64,000 nt of DNA, from assembly GCA_041392205.1 (NCBI GenBank), contig JAWKMO010000002.1:62001-126000 (forward strand), read 5' to 3'. The notes beneath the pieces were generated by a model. It saw only the letters and a list, made by a program, of their open reading frames with translations. It searched no databases and was not told where the DNA came from. Shown piece by piece: positions 43,269 to 52,109 of the stretch (position 1 is the stretch's first letter; each line of letters opens with the position of its first letter). Source of the DNA: Halomarinibacterium sp041392205 (GTDB taxonomy: Bacteria > Bacteroidota > Bacteroidia > Flavobacteriales > Flavobacteriaceae). The position numbers were made by a program, and so were the translations under genes.

Positions 43269-44711
43269 ATGAACAAAAACAGGTTTCTAACGTTACTTTT
43301 AAAAGCAGCTTTTTTGGGGCTGCTATTATTGTTTTTTCTAAAAGGATTAGAACCTCTTTTTATTGAAGCTAAAACTTCGGTTTGGCAAAAATTTTACACT
43401 CACAAAGAGAATACCGTCGATGTACTCATATTAGGGAATTCTCATGCCAACGCAGGATTTGATTTAGACATCCTAGAGGCTAAAACCAATGCAACGATAG
43501 CTTCTTTGGCAACGCAAGGACAAAATATTTATCAAACTTACTACTGTGCTTTAGAAGCTTATAATTATCAAACTCCAGAAGTTTTAATTATTGAAAACTT
43601 TTTATTTTATGAACGATTAACAAAACATGAATTTGCTACTCAGGACCCAACTTTAAATGATTACAAAAAAAGATACTTAACTTTTGAAGGAAAAAAATTA
43701 GGAAAAGTAAAATATGAAGAATCTTATGAATTCTTTGAAGGATCGTTGATTGAAAATATGCTTCCTGCTCTAAAAAAACATGCAAAATGGAGTGAGATTG
43801 AAGATTTGAAAAAACGTCTGAATAACATTACACCATCTTACAATAAGCCTGGAATAAGCATCTTAAGTCAAGAAAAAGTTTTAGAATATGAAACTTTAAC
43901 AAATTTTGACTTAATGGAGTTTAACATACTGCCAGACGAACAAGAAGCACTAGATAAAATTGTTACGCTTGCAAAACAAAAAGGGACAAAGCATATTATA
44001 TTATATACCATTCCTTTTTATGAAAAATATAGAAATAAAATTGATTATGCTTCTCTTCATAAGCCATTATTTCAATTTTCAAGTGCTTTTGATGGGATTA
44101 CATATATAGATTTAAATACTGTTTACCCCGATTGGGATAATACTTATTTTGTAAATGATGCTGTTGGGTATAACCAGCATTTAAATTACAAAGGAGCTAT
44201 TGAGGTAAGCAATCATCTTGCAAGTATTATTTCGCAAAAAAACAAATTCCCAAAGAAAACTATAGTTCCAAACACGGTAGAGTTCTATTTGTACAATAAA
44301 ATAAAGAAAGAAACTCTTCCCAATGGTAATAAAATGATGGGTAATCTTGAAACAATTAATAGCTCAAAAGAAATCAACTATATTTCTTCAAACACAACAA
44401 AATGGTTAAAAATTAAAGGCTGGATGGCTATTGAAAATATAAAATCCAAAAATTATGAAATGGCTGTCGCTTTTGTGAAGGATTCCAATTATATTTTTAT
44501 AAGCCAACCTAATCAACTTAAGAACACCCTTAGAAGGGATGTTACTTCCTATCATAAAAAAGAGCCTGGATTTTACGATGCCTCTGGATTTGAAGCAACC
44601 CTAAATAGTAAATTATTGGAACAAGGGCTCTACAAGATATATATGGTACTTAAAGATGAAAAAGGGCAAATTCTAATAAAAGATTCCTTTAAAACAGTTA
44701 CTATTGAATAG
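43269..44711 (+). CDS. SGNH-like protein, partner of the MBOAT acyltransferase
   Basis: A 480-residue protein with one N-terminal membrane helix (residues 8-25) and an extracytoplasmic body. SGNH block I reads ILGNSHANAGFD (Ser58) and the C-terminal block NQHLNYKGA places His304, the arrangement of AlgX/AlgJ/DltD-type polysaccharide acetylation partners. Residues ~350-480 form an extra, probably beta-rich domain not seen in the minimal family. Operon with the MBOAT gene. Its stop overlaps the convergent gene at 44701 by 11 nt. Confidence 0.72.
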   Translation: MNKNRFLTLLLKAAFLGLLLLFFLKGLEPLFIEAKTSVWQKFYTHKENTVDVLILGNSHANAGFDLDILEAKTNATIASLATQGQNIYQTYYCALEAYNYQTPEVLIIENFLFYERLTKHEFATQDPTLNDYKKRYLTFEGKKLGKVKYEESYEFFEGSLIENMLPALKKHAKWSEIEDLKKRLNNITPSYNKPGISILSQEKVLEYETLTNFDLMEFNILPDEQEALDKIVTLAKQKGTKHIILYTIPFYEKYRNKIDYASLHKPLFQFSSAFDGITYIDLNTVYPDWDNTYFVNDAVGYNQHLNYKGAIEVSNHLASIISQKNKFPKKTIVPNTVEFYLYNKIKKETLPNGNKMMGNLETINSSKEINYISSNTTKWLKIKGWMAIENIKSKNYEMAVAFVKDSNYIFISQPNQLKNTLRRDVTSYHKKEPGFYDASGFEATLNSKLLEQGLYKIYMVLKDEKGQILIKDSFKTVTIE

Positions 44712-45939
44712 ATTTAGATTGAATTGTGTTGCTTTCCTTCCTAAAAAAATGCGTTTTTAGTAAAAACAACGTAAGCATAATAGCCACATCATTGTAAAAA
44801 GTAGTCATAAACAGGTAGAGCGTTAACACAAAAAACATTATAAAAAAGGACTCTTTATTAAGATGTAGCTTTTTTACAATAAGATACGTTATTAAAAAAA
44901 CTAAGATAACTCCTACCAATCCTAAGTCGTTATAGGTCCAAATAAGTTGTGAAAAGTGAATCGTATTTTTAAAGGCAGATTTGCTTAAATCAAAATAGTC
45001 GTAAGGACCATTCCCTATTATTTTTAGGGGATAGTTATAGAGTTGGTCTATTATAACTTGAGGTCTTTTTGCATACCCTCTTTCTACTGCAATATGGGAT
45101 TGTTCTGGAGTGTATAGATTTTGAATATGATACACCTCCCATTGTAACGCAGGGATTGTTTTAATGGCAATATTTAATACTCCTATAAAAAGAATAAAAG
45201 CAATCACAAGGGAAAAAACACTTAACTTTTTATACAAGTATAGCGCCACATAATACAGTAAAATTGAGAGCAAAATAATCTTTGTTAGATTGGATTGTAT
45301 TAAAAAGATTAGAGTAATTATATATAAAATAATAAACCAAGGTATTTTTTCAATTTCTCTTTTTCTAATTTTAATAAAAATTGATAACAAGTACATAATT
45401 AAAAAAAAGCCAAGGGCGTGATCGGCTTTTAAAAAAAAAGTTCCAAACATAAAATCTACTTTGGCAACCACTTGACTACTCCCTTTAAATCCTATTAAAA
45501 AATAATACCCAAATTTTTGAAGTAATAAAATAGGTAGTTGAAGGTAAATAAGCCATTTTAGCAACTTCTCTATTTCAAGTTTTAGCTCTCTTTTTTCGAA
45601 GACTTTCATAAGATAAAAAAAGGCCAAGGGAGCTAAGGCAAAAAGTGTATAGAAAATAATGTTTAGAAGGTTAACACTTCTTAAAATCCCAACAAAAATG
45701 ATGTATACCAAATACAAAAAGGTTATAAAAAACAAATAATTATAAATTATTTTCCTTCGCGCCAAAATGTCTATAAAAACAAGAACATATACCCATAAAA
45801 CTAAACAAAAGGCATATAAGGTTACAGGAATCCCTATAAAAAATTGTGCCCATCCTCCCAAAAAAAAGGTGAGGAGTATAAGCACAACAACTCCTTTTTT
45901 TAAAACTTCAAGTACATTTAAAATCCTACGATTTTCCAT
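44701..45939 (-). CDS. Wzy-like polysaccharide polymerase (membrane protein 2)
   Basis: A 412-residue protein with about ten membrane helices and a periplasmic loop near residue 270 (HIQNLYTPEQSHIAVERGYAKRPQ), followed by HFSQLIWTYNDLGLVGVILVF. The layout fits Wzy-type O-antigen polymerases more than a transporter, but the sequence is divergent, as usual for Wzy. It lies 21 nt after a glycosyltransferase gene on the same strand. Confidence 0.6.
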   Translation of the reverse strand: MENRRILNVLEVLKKGVVVLILLTFFLGGWAQFFIGIPVTLYAFCLVLWVYVLVFIDILARRKIIYNYLFFITFLYLVYIIFVGILRSVNLLNIIFYTLFALAPLAFFYLMKVFEKRELKLEIEKLLKWLIYLQLPILLLQKFGYYFLIGFKGSSQVVAKVDFMFGTFFLKADHALGFFLIMYLLSIFIKIRKREIEKIPWFIILYIITLIFLIQSNLTKIILLSILLYYVALYLYKKLSVFSLVIAFILFIGVLNIAIKTIPALQWEVYHIQNLYTPEQSHIAVERGYAKRPQVIIDQLYNYPLKIIGNGPYDYFDLSKSAFKNTIHFSQLIWTYNDLGLVGVILVFLITYLIVKKLHLNKESFFIMFFVLTLYLFMTTFYNDVAIMLTLFLLKTHFFRKESNTIQSKSIQ

Positions 45940-45960
45940 TATCTAAAGTTTATTAGCGTA

Positions 45961-47076
45961 TTATACAAAAGCATTATTTAGATTATTAATTTCTTCTCGA
46001 ATCAAATTTTCATGCTTTTCAAAATTTAAAAAAGGGGGTATTTCTTCTTCTCTTTTACTTAAAATAGATACTATTTCCTTAAAACTACTCTTGTTTTCTT
46101 GATAATAAATTATCAACTCTTTATATATCTCATGAGAAAAATACCCCTCAGGAAATAACCCTGGTATTTGATAATTTAACATGAGAAATAAGATGCCTGT
46201 TTCTTTAGATTTACCATATTCTTCTAAAATGCGATTCTCCGTATACTGTAACTTAATATTACCTATAAGGTAGTTTGTTTTTTTGAGCACCTCATCAAAT
46301 TCTTCATCACTTACAAAGGATTCCCAATAGGTTACGGTATTGGGTTGGATTTGATTTATTTTTAAAATAAGTGCTACTTCATATTCACTTAATTTTACAA
46401 GCTTTCCAAGCAAGAAGAGTTTAATCTTAAGCGGTTGCTTCTCTAAAAGTTCATAAAACACCTCTAATACAAATTTATAATCCCTTCTATCACTATTTAT
46501 AGTTCCTGGAATTGTAAAAATAATGTCCTCTCCTACATTTTTAGCGTGTTTTTTTTGATTGTTAATTTTCGTGAACGGGATATAATACACTGCTTTGTTG
46601 AATAATTTTTCTTCCTCTATATACTTTTTTAAAGACAAACTTACGGTAATAATCCCTTTTACTTTTTTTGTTATTTGGGTTATGATAAAAGTGGTGATTT
46701 TTTGTTTAAAAGTTTTCGAATTTCCACGCTTAAACCATTTGTTTACATTGTGAATAGTTAACACTATTTTTTTTCCGAATACCATAATGAATGCTACCGA
46801 AACTGGTGATAATTTATAAAGCTCTTCAAAGATTATAATATCTGCTTTTCTAAAAAGCCCAATGTTTTTTAATAAAAAATAGCCTACAGTGTCTCCCTTT
46901 TTTGGGAAATAGGTTGGGGTTTTCTGACTTTTTTTTATAAAATCTCTATTAAAAGTATACGCTATAACAGTAACTTCATCTTCATTAAAAATATCATCCA
47001 TCAAATTTGTGTAATAAGAGATATGATTGTTTTGAAAATGTGGAAGACATAAAAGGACATTTTTTTTTGACCCCAT
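45961..47076 (-). CDS. Glycosyltransferase-like protein (GT-B fold)
   Basis: A 371-residue soluble protein. An N-terminal Rossmann-like half (KKNVLLCLPHFQNNHISYYTNLMDDIF; KKIVLTIHNVNKWFKRG) is followed by a second half (DIIFTIPGTINSDRRDYKFVLEVFYEL; KLFLLGKL; YGKSKETG). The two-domain pattern and HN motif suggest a GT4-like retaining enzyme, although the C-terminal E-x7-E donor motif is weak. Probably adds a sugar to the repeat unit. Divergent from the gene at 47221. Confidence 0.6.
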   Translation of the reverse strand: MGSKKNVLLCLPHFQNNHISYYTNLMDDIFNEDEVTVIAYTFNRDFIKKSQKTPTYFPKKGDTVGYFLLKNIGLFRKADIIIFEELYKLSPVSVAFIMVFGKKIVLTIHNVNKWFKRGNSKTFKQKITTFIITQITKKVKGIITVSLSLKKYIEEEKLFNKAVYYIPFTKINNQKKHAKNVGEDIIFTIPGTINSDRRDYKFVLEVFYELLEKQPLKIKLFLLGKLVKLSEYEVALILKINQIQPNTVTYWESFVSDEEFDEVLKKTNYLIGNIKLQYTENRILEEYGKSKETGILFLMLNYQIPGLFPEGYFSHEIYKELIIYYQENKSSFKEIVSILSKREEEIPPFLNFEKHENLIREEINNLNNAFV

Positions 47077-47182
47077 TTAAAAAAATTTTCATAAAAATAC
47101 TATTATTTTTTGTTGTAGGGTATTTTATACTTGATGCAAGTATCTACACTTTTAACCATTATACAGTTCTCAATTTTATTAG

Positions 47183-47191
47183 TAATTTTGC
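47183..47191 (+). promoter_or_regulatory. -7 promoter element of the DUF1972 glycosyltransferase gene
   Basis: TAATTTTGC, perfect TAnnTTTG match, 30 nt before the ATG at 47221; it shows that the longer frame from 47131 is not used. Confidence 0.6.
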
Positions 47192-47220
47192 CAAATGGTA
47201 AACCACGGCAAACCTACTTA

Positions 47221-48324
47221 ATGAAAATAGCAATTATAGGAACAAGAGGAATTCCAAATTTTTATGGTGGGTTTGAACAGTTTGCAGAATACTTTTCGGT
47301 GTATGCAGCATCAAAAGGAAATGAAGTATATGTGTACAATTCTAGCCTTCACCCTTACCAAGAAAAAACATATAAAAACGTAACGCTTATTCATTGTAAA
47401 GATTATGAAAACATCTTAGGAACTGCGGGACAATTTTTTTATGACCTTCACTGCATCCTAGATGCAAGAAAAAGATCTTTTGATGTAATCTTACAGTTAG
47501 GATATACCAGTAGTTCCATTTGGTACAAATTACTTCCCAAGAAAGCTGTTATTGTAACCAATATGGATGGGTTGGAATGGAAAAGGTCGAAATACTCGAA
47601 CCTAACTAAAAAATTTCTATCCTTTGCTGAAAATCTGGCGGTACGCTCAAGTGATTATTTAATTGCAGATTCTAAAGGGATTGAAGCCTATCTTAAAAAA
47701 AGATATGCTATTGAAAGCACCTACATTGCTTATGGAGCAACCCTGTTTAAAAATCCTAGTAGTGATTTACTAACACAATATAACTGTAGTGCCTATGCAT
47801 ACAATATGCTTTTAGCGCGCATGGAACCCGAAAATAATATTGAAATGATATTGGACGGTGTTGCCAGCAGTACTGTAACCATGCCTTTTCTTGTTATTGG
47901 AAGTACCAATAACACCTTTGGAACGTATCTAAAAGACAAATACAAAGCCCAAGAAAACATACGGTTTTTGGAGGGCGTATATAATATAGAGCATCTTAAT
48001 AACTTACGATATTACTCAAATCTTTATTTTCATGGGCATTCGGTGGGGGGGACCAACCCTTCTTTATTAGAAGCTATGGCTTCCCATAGTTTAATTATAG
48101 CACACCATAACGAGTTTAATCAATCGATACTAGAAGAAGATGGCTTCTATTTTAATACAAAAGAAGAGGTGTCTTTCCACATAGAAAATACTACAAAAGA
48201 AAAAAACTTAAAAAAAGTAGCCGCATGTATGGAAAAAATAAAAACCCACTTTGATTGGGACATCATTAATAAAAGCTACTTAGATTTTTTAAATAATTGT
48301 GTATTATTACATTCAAAAAAGTAA
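47221..48324 (+). CDS. Glycosyltransferase with DUF1972 domain (rhamnosyltransferase-like)
   Basis: About 367 residues. The start MKIAIIGTRGIPNFYGGFEQFAEYF is the DUF1972 signature; GHSVGGTNPSLLEAMA is the GT4 donor-binding segment. Characterised relatives include the rhamnosyltransferase Cps2T, which fits with the dTDP-rhamnose genes at 57-60 kb; the actual sugar is inference. The ATG at 47221 is preceded by a perfect -7 element. First of four plus-strand genes. Confidence 0.85.
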   Translation: MKIAIIGTRGIPNFYGGFEQFAEYFSVYAASKGNEVYVYNSSLHPYQEKTYKNVTLIHCKDYENILGTAGQFFYDLHCILDARKRSFDVILQLGYTSSSIWYKLLPKKAVIVTNMDGLEWKRSKYSNLTKKFLSFAENLAVRSSDYLIADSKGIEAYLKKRYAIESTYIAYGATLFKNPSSDLLTQYNCSAYAYNMLLARMEPENNIEMILDGVASSTVTMPFLVIGSTNNTFGTYLKDKYKAQENIRFLEGVYNIEHLNNLRYYSNLYFHGHSVGGTNPSLLEAMASHSLIIAHHNEFNQSILEEDGFYFNTKEEVSFHIENTTKEKNLKKVAACMEKIKTHFDWDIINKSYLDFLNNCVLLHSKK

Positions 48325-48373
48325 GTCGCTTACTATTTAATTAATACCTATAACCACGGGTATCTGGAATATC

Positions 48374-48382
48374 TATTTTTAG
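48374..48382 (+). promoter_or_regulatory. -7-like promoter element of the lipoprotein gene
   Basis: TATTTTTAG, one base from consensus, 22 nt before the ATG at 48404. Confidence 0.35.
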
Positions 48383-48403
48383 ATCTCCTAAAGCAACCAA
48401 ATC

Positions 48404-48904
48404 ATGAAAAAGTACTCTCTTATTTTTATCGTATTTGTAGGAATCTTTATGTTTTATTGTTGTGGCAATCCTGCTAAAAATAGTAACACTCTAGAGATCC
48501 GTCTAAAAGTACAAGCAGATAAAAATGATCGAGTGGATCTATACTATACCCATTCAAAAGATAGTGTATTCTCTGAAGAACGAAAAATGAATCAAACTGT
48601 TACCGCTTTTAAAGAAGAATCAATAACATTTACTTTGCCTAAAAAAAACCTGTCCTCTTTTAGAATAGACCTTAGTAACAATCCATTACAAGAAGAAATC
48701 CGATTAATAGCCTGCACTATTGTTTATAATGGTAAAAAGGTATTAATTGACCCAGAATTATTATCCATTTTTTTTACAATAAATGAATATCTGCAATATG
48801 ATTCAAATACAGGGGTGTTTAAAATTAGTTCAATTAAGGGAAAAAAGGATCCTTATATAACATCCAAACCTCTTTTAATAAAACGAATTGAAATTGATTA
48901 TTAA
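48404..48904 (+). CDS. Hypothetical lipoprotein in polysaccharide locus
   Basis: A 166-residue protein with a lipoprotein-like signal (LIFIVFVGIFMFYCC; lipidation at Cys20 or Cys21). The mature part looks beta-rich (NTLEIRLKVQADKNDRVDLYYTH; ESITFTLPKK) and could be a carbohydrate-binding-like sandwich, but I recognise no family. It lies between two glycosyltransferase genes, 30 nt before the next. Confidence 0.6.
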   Translation: MKKYSLIFIVFVGIFMFYCCGNPAKNSNTLEIRLKVQADKNDRVDLYYTHSKDSVFSEERKMNQTVTAFKEESITFTLPKKNLSSFRIDLSNNPLQEEIRLIACTIVYNGKKVLIDPELLSIFFTINEYLQYDSNTGVFKISSIKGKKDPYITSKPLLIKRIEIDY

Positions 48905-48934
48905 TAGCCTATCGTTTTACCATAACCAAAAAAG

Positions 48935-50110
48935 ATGAACCTAATTACCATACCTTTTCATCATTGGAGAAAAATTCTTAAAGAAGGATTTAGAACTAGG
49001 GATGCCCATTTTATAGAGCATTTTGAAAAAAATCCTGCTATTGAAAAAACAATTGTGATAAATCGCCCAACAACCCTTTTTGAGTTGTTTGTTAAAAAAT
49101 TTCCTGTTAAAATAAAAGGAGAGGTATTGCTTAAAGAAAATGGTTTTTCCTTATTAAAAATTAGTGAAAATCTGTACTTAATAGATTTTGTTTCTAACGA
49201 TATTATTGGGCAATTCAAAAAAAAATATAGTTGGTTTTTTGAAGAATATGCAAATCCTAAATATGTAGCATTTATAAAAAAGTCGTTAACGATTTTAGGA
49301 GTACACCAATACTTTTTGGTTACACAAAATATTTTTGCGCACACCTTATTACCCCACTTATCACCTATTAAAAGTGTTTTTGATGCATGGGACAATTTTT
49401 ATAAAATTAATACGTATCATTCCATAAAAGCAGAAATAAAAAATGCTTATAAATCCTATGCTAATGGTGTCCATTTTTGGATTACAAATTCAAGAGATAA
49501 TTTAGTTTTTTATGAAGCGTATTACAAGCCAAATAGTATTCATTTAATAGCAAATGGGCTCGACACCTCTCGATTTAACACGCACAAAAAATACCCCACC
49601 CCTTCCCAATTTAAAAATATTTCTAGGCCCATTATAGGCTTTGGAGGTAAAATAACCCAAACCATCGATTTAACACTTTTAAATTTTGCTATTGAAGATA
49701 ATCCAGCGTTTTCATTTGTCGTTATGGGTCAAAAATTGGACAAGAACATTTTTAATGCTATTTCCAAAAGAGATAATTTTTATTATTTAGGAGATATTCA
49801 TTACGATTTATATCCCGATTATGTTGCTCAATTTGATATTTGTTTGGTTCCCTACCATATCACCCAAGAAAAGCAATCTGGTGCAAACCCTATAAAGGTT
49901 TATGAATACTTAGCACTCCATAAAAAAGTAATTGGCACCAATGGAAATGGGTTAGAAGATTTAAGTAGTTATTTGTATTTAGTTGAAACGAAAGAAGCGC
50001 TTTCTGCAGAAATAAAAAAAGGGGTTAACAATACCAAAAATAAAATAAATCCTACTCAGTATAGTTGGGATGGAAAGGTTGCAGAACTTATTAAATTAAT
50101 GGTTTCATGA
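48935..50110 (+). CDS. Glycosyltransferase family 4-like protein
   Basis: A 391-residue GT-B protein. The C-terminal half has RPIIGFGGKIT, FVVMGQKL, YYLGDIHYDLYPDYVAQFDICLVPY and GANPIKVYEYLALHKKVIGT, the GT4-type donor-binding arrangement with the family Glu in KVYEYLA. The N-terminal acceptor half is divergent. Likely a sugar transferase for the repeat unit. Overlaps the polymerase-like gene downstream by 4 nt (ATGA). Confidence 0.8.
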   Translation: MNLITIPFHHWRKILKEGFRTRDAHFIEHFEKNPAIEKTIVINRPTTLFELFVKKFPVKIKGEVLLKENGFSLLKISENLYLIDFVSNDIIGQFKKKYSWFFEEYANPKYVAFIKKSLTILGVHQYFLVTQNIFAHTLLPHLSPIKSVFDAWDNFYKINTYHSIKAEIKNAYKSYANGVHFWITNSRDNLVFYEAYYKPNSIHLIANGLDTSRFNTHKKYPTPSQFKNISRPIIGFGGKITQTIDLTLLNFAIEDNPAFSFVVMGQKLDKNIFNAISKRDNFYYLGDIHYDLYPDYVAQFDICLVPYHITQEKQSGANPIKVYEYLALHKKVIGTNGNGLEDLSSYLYLVETKEALSAEIKKGVNNTKNKINPTQYSWDGKVAELIKLMVS

Positions 50111-51405
50111 AAACTTTTTTTTCGACTTTGAAAGAAGCCCATAAGGTTCCCCTAGACCTAAGTTTACTGGTATTAATTACTATTACCGTCCCCTTTAGTA
50201 TTAATATTTGTAATTTATTTATTATTATTTCTTTTTTATATAGTCTTTACCTACTTGTTACCAAACAAAGGAAGCCCCTCCTTTTTAATTTCCTTTTTAT
50301 ATTTCCCTTCCTTTTTTTCATTGTAACCATTATAAGTGCTTTATTAAGTAAGAATTTGGACAAAGGCGTGACCGAAATAAATAAAGCTTTGTTGTTTTTT
50401 ATTATCCCATTTATTATCCTAATCCTATATCAAAAAAAAGAATACCTCTCCAAATTACTTTTTGGTTTTTTACTTTCAACAACCGTTTCAACGCTTATAT
50501 TATTATGTCATACAGCTATAAAATACGTACAAGGGAACTCATTAAATACGCTTTTTTTTCATGAATTTACACGGCTATATGACCAACATCCCGTTTATTT
50601 TTCCTTAAATATTGCGCTTAGTGTATTTATCCTTAATGCACTATTTTTTAAACAACAAGCGCTATCAAAAAAATCCTCGCTTCTTTTTACTGCAACCTCT
50701 CTTATTCTTTTCTTAGGAATTCTCTTTTGCGCATCAAAAATCATCCTGGTTATTTTCTTTATACTTTATAGTATTCAAATATTGAGTGTTACTATAAAGC
50801 AGAGGGTAAAAGTAGCTATCATTGGAACATTTCTTTTATTAGGAAGCATTGCTATAACGAAGACCGATTTAGGAAATCGTTTTCAAGAAGTTTTAAAAAC
50901 TAATTTTATTCCTTTTAGCCCCACCCAAGATATTAAAAAGGCGAAAGTATTTTCGTATAATGAAAAAGAGACTATTAGTGATTTAGAATTAAGACTACTA
51001 ATTGCAAAAATTGGCCTTTTTCATCAAATTAAAGATAGAAAGTTACTTTTTGGTTATGGTGTTGGAGACACGCAAGATTATTTGGATTATTATTATATGA
51101 CCTATGGCTTGGCACCCAATTGGTATGAAGGACACAACCTACACAACCAGTATTTACAAATATGGGTTACTTATGGAATTTTATTTTTTATGGTATTTAT
51201 AGGATATCTTTTTGCCTCGGCACATACTTATTTTACAATAAAAAATAACCTATTTATCTTTTTTATTGTAACGGTACTTATTGCTTTTTTATTCGAAAGT
51301 TATTTGGTAAGAAATAAAGGAATTATCTTTTTTTTCTTTTTTAATAGTGTTTTTTTGGCTCACTCTTATTTAGTAAAACAATCTAAGAAACCCATTAGTC
51401 TCTAA
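50107..51405 (+). CDS. O-antigen ligase/polymerase-like membrane protein 3
   Basis: A 432-residue protein with about eleven hydrophobic helices and the PF04932-type loop signature GHNLHNQYLQIWVTYGILFF. It resembles the protein at 40.4 kb in this motif. Ligase versus polymerase cannot be decided here. Coupled by ATGA to the glycosyltransferase gene upstream; its stop overlaps the convergent FkbM gene by 11 nt. Confidence 0.75.
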   Translation: MKTFFSTLKEAHKVPLDLSLLVLITITVPFSINICNLFIIISFLYSLYLLVTKQRKPLLFNFLFIFPFLFFIVTIISALLSKNLDKGVTEINKALLFFIIPFIILILYQKKEYLSKLLFGFLLSTTVSTLILLCHTAIKYVQGNSLNTLFFHEFTRLYDQHPVYFSLNIALSVFILNALFFKQQALSKKSSLLFTATSLILFLGILFCASKIILVIFFILYSIQILSVTIKQRVKVAIIGTFLLLGSIAITKTDLGNRFQEVLKTNFIPFSPTQDIKKAKVFSYNEKETISDLELRLLIAKIGLFHQIKDRKLLFGYGVGDTQDYLDYYYMTYGLAPNWYEGHNLHNQYLQIWVTYGILFFMVFIGYLFASAHTYFTIKNNLFIFFIVTVLIAFLFESYLVRNKGIIFFFFFNSVFLAHSYLVKQSKKPISL

Positions 51406-52108
51406 AAAAAATTCCATCAACCTGTAGTAATTGTCCTGTTTCTTTGTTATAAAAACCGTTTTCTAAACTATATAAGGTAAAGCCTAAATTTCCTAGGTAG
51501 GTAATCATGTCATAATAAAGCATTTCTCCTTTATAGAGTTCTTGTAAGGACATTTCAATTTGGATTCCTTTTATTTGTTTAAGCGTCTCTTTTGCTCCTT
51601 CCAAAACATTTTTTTCATACCCTTGAACATCAATTTTTAAAAAAATATTTCCTTTTTTATCCTTAAGAGTAGGAAAAACAGCATCTAAGGTATCTACTTG
51701 AATTTCTTCACTATCCTTATAAACCGATTGTGGCGCCCCACTTACGTGTGTTTCTGTAATATCTAAAATAGAGCTACTGTATAGATTATCGGAAATGTTA
51801 ATAGATACCGTTTCCTTTGTATCGCCTAAGGCAAAATTAAAAATGTGCCAGTTTTGATCCTTTTTAGCTTCCTTTTCAAGTTTGCTATAAGCCAAGGATA
51901 GGGGTTCAAAAGATAGGATAGTTCCTTTAAAACCAATGGTTCTAGATAATTTCCCATATTGTCCTCTATTTGCTCCTACATCTAGAATGGTTTTAATTTC
52001 AAAATGATTCCATAACGTCATTCGACGTCTTAAATCTTTGTTTGGGAACCTTATAATGTCAATATAAAAAGGGTTCGTTAGTTTCTTTATAAATTGTGAG
52101 ATGATCAT
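51395..52108 (-). CDS. FkbM family methyltransferase
   Basis: A 237-residue class I methyltransferase. SAM-binding motif LDVGANRGQYGKLSR, then GTILSFEPL, FNFALGDT and LKIDVQGYEKNVLEGA are the ordered FkbM motifs. Probably O-methylates a sugar of the polysaccharide. One base after the flippase gene on the same strand. Confidence 0.88.
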   Translation of the reverse strand: MIISQFIKKLTNPFYIDIIRFPNKDLRRRMTLWNHFEIKTILDVGANRGQYGKLSRTIGFKGTILSFEPLSLAYSKLEKEAKKDQNWHIFNFALGDTKETVSINISDNLYSSSILDITETHVSGAPQSVYKDSEEIQVDTLDAVFPTLKDKKGNIFLKIDVQGYEKNVLEGAKETLKQIKGIQIEMSLQELYKGEMLYYDMITYLGNLGFTLYSLENGFYNKETGQLLQVDGIFFRD

Positions 52109-52109
52109 G

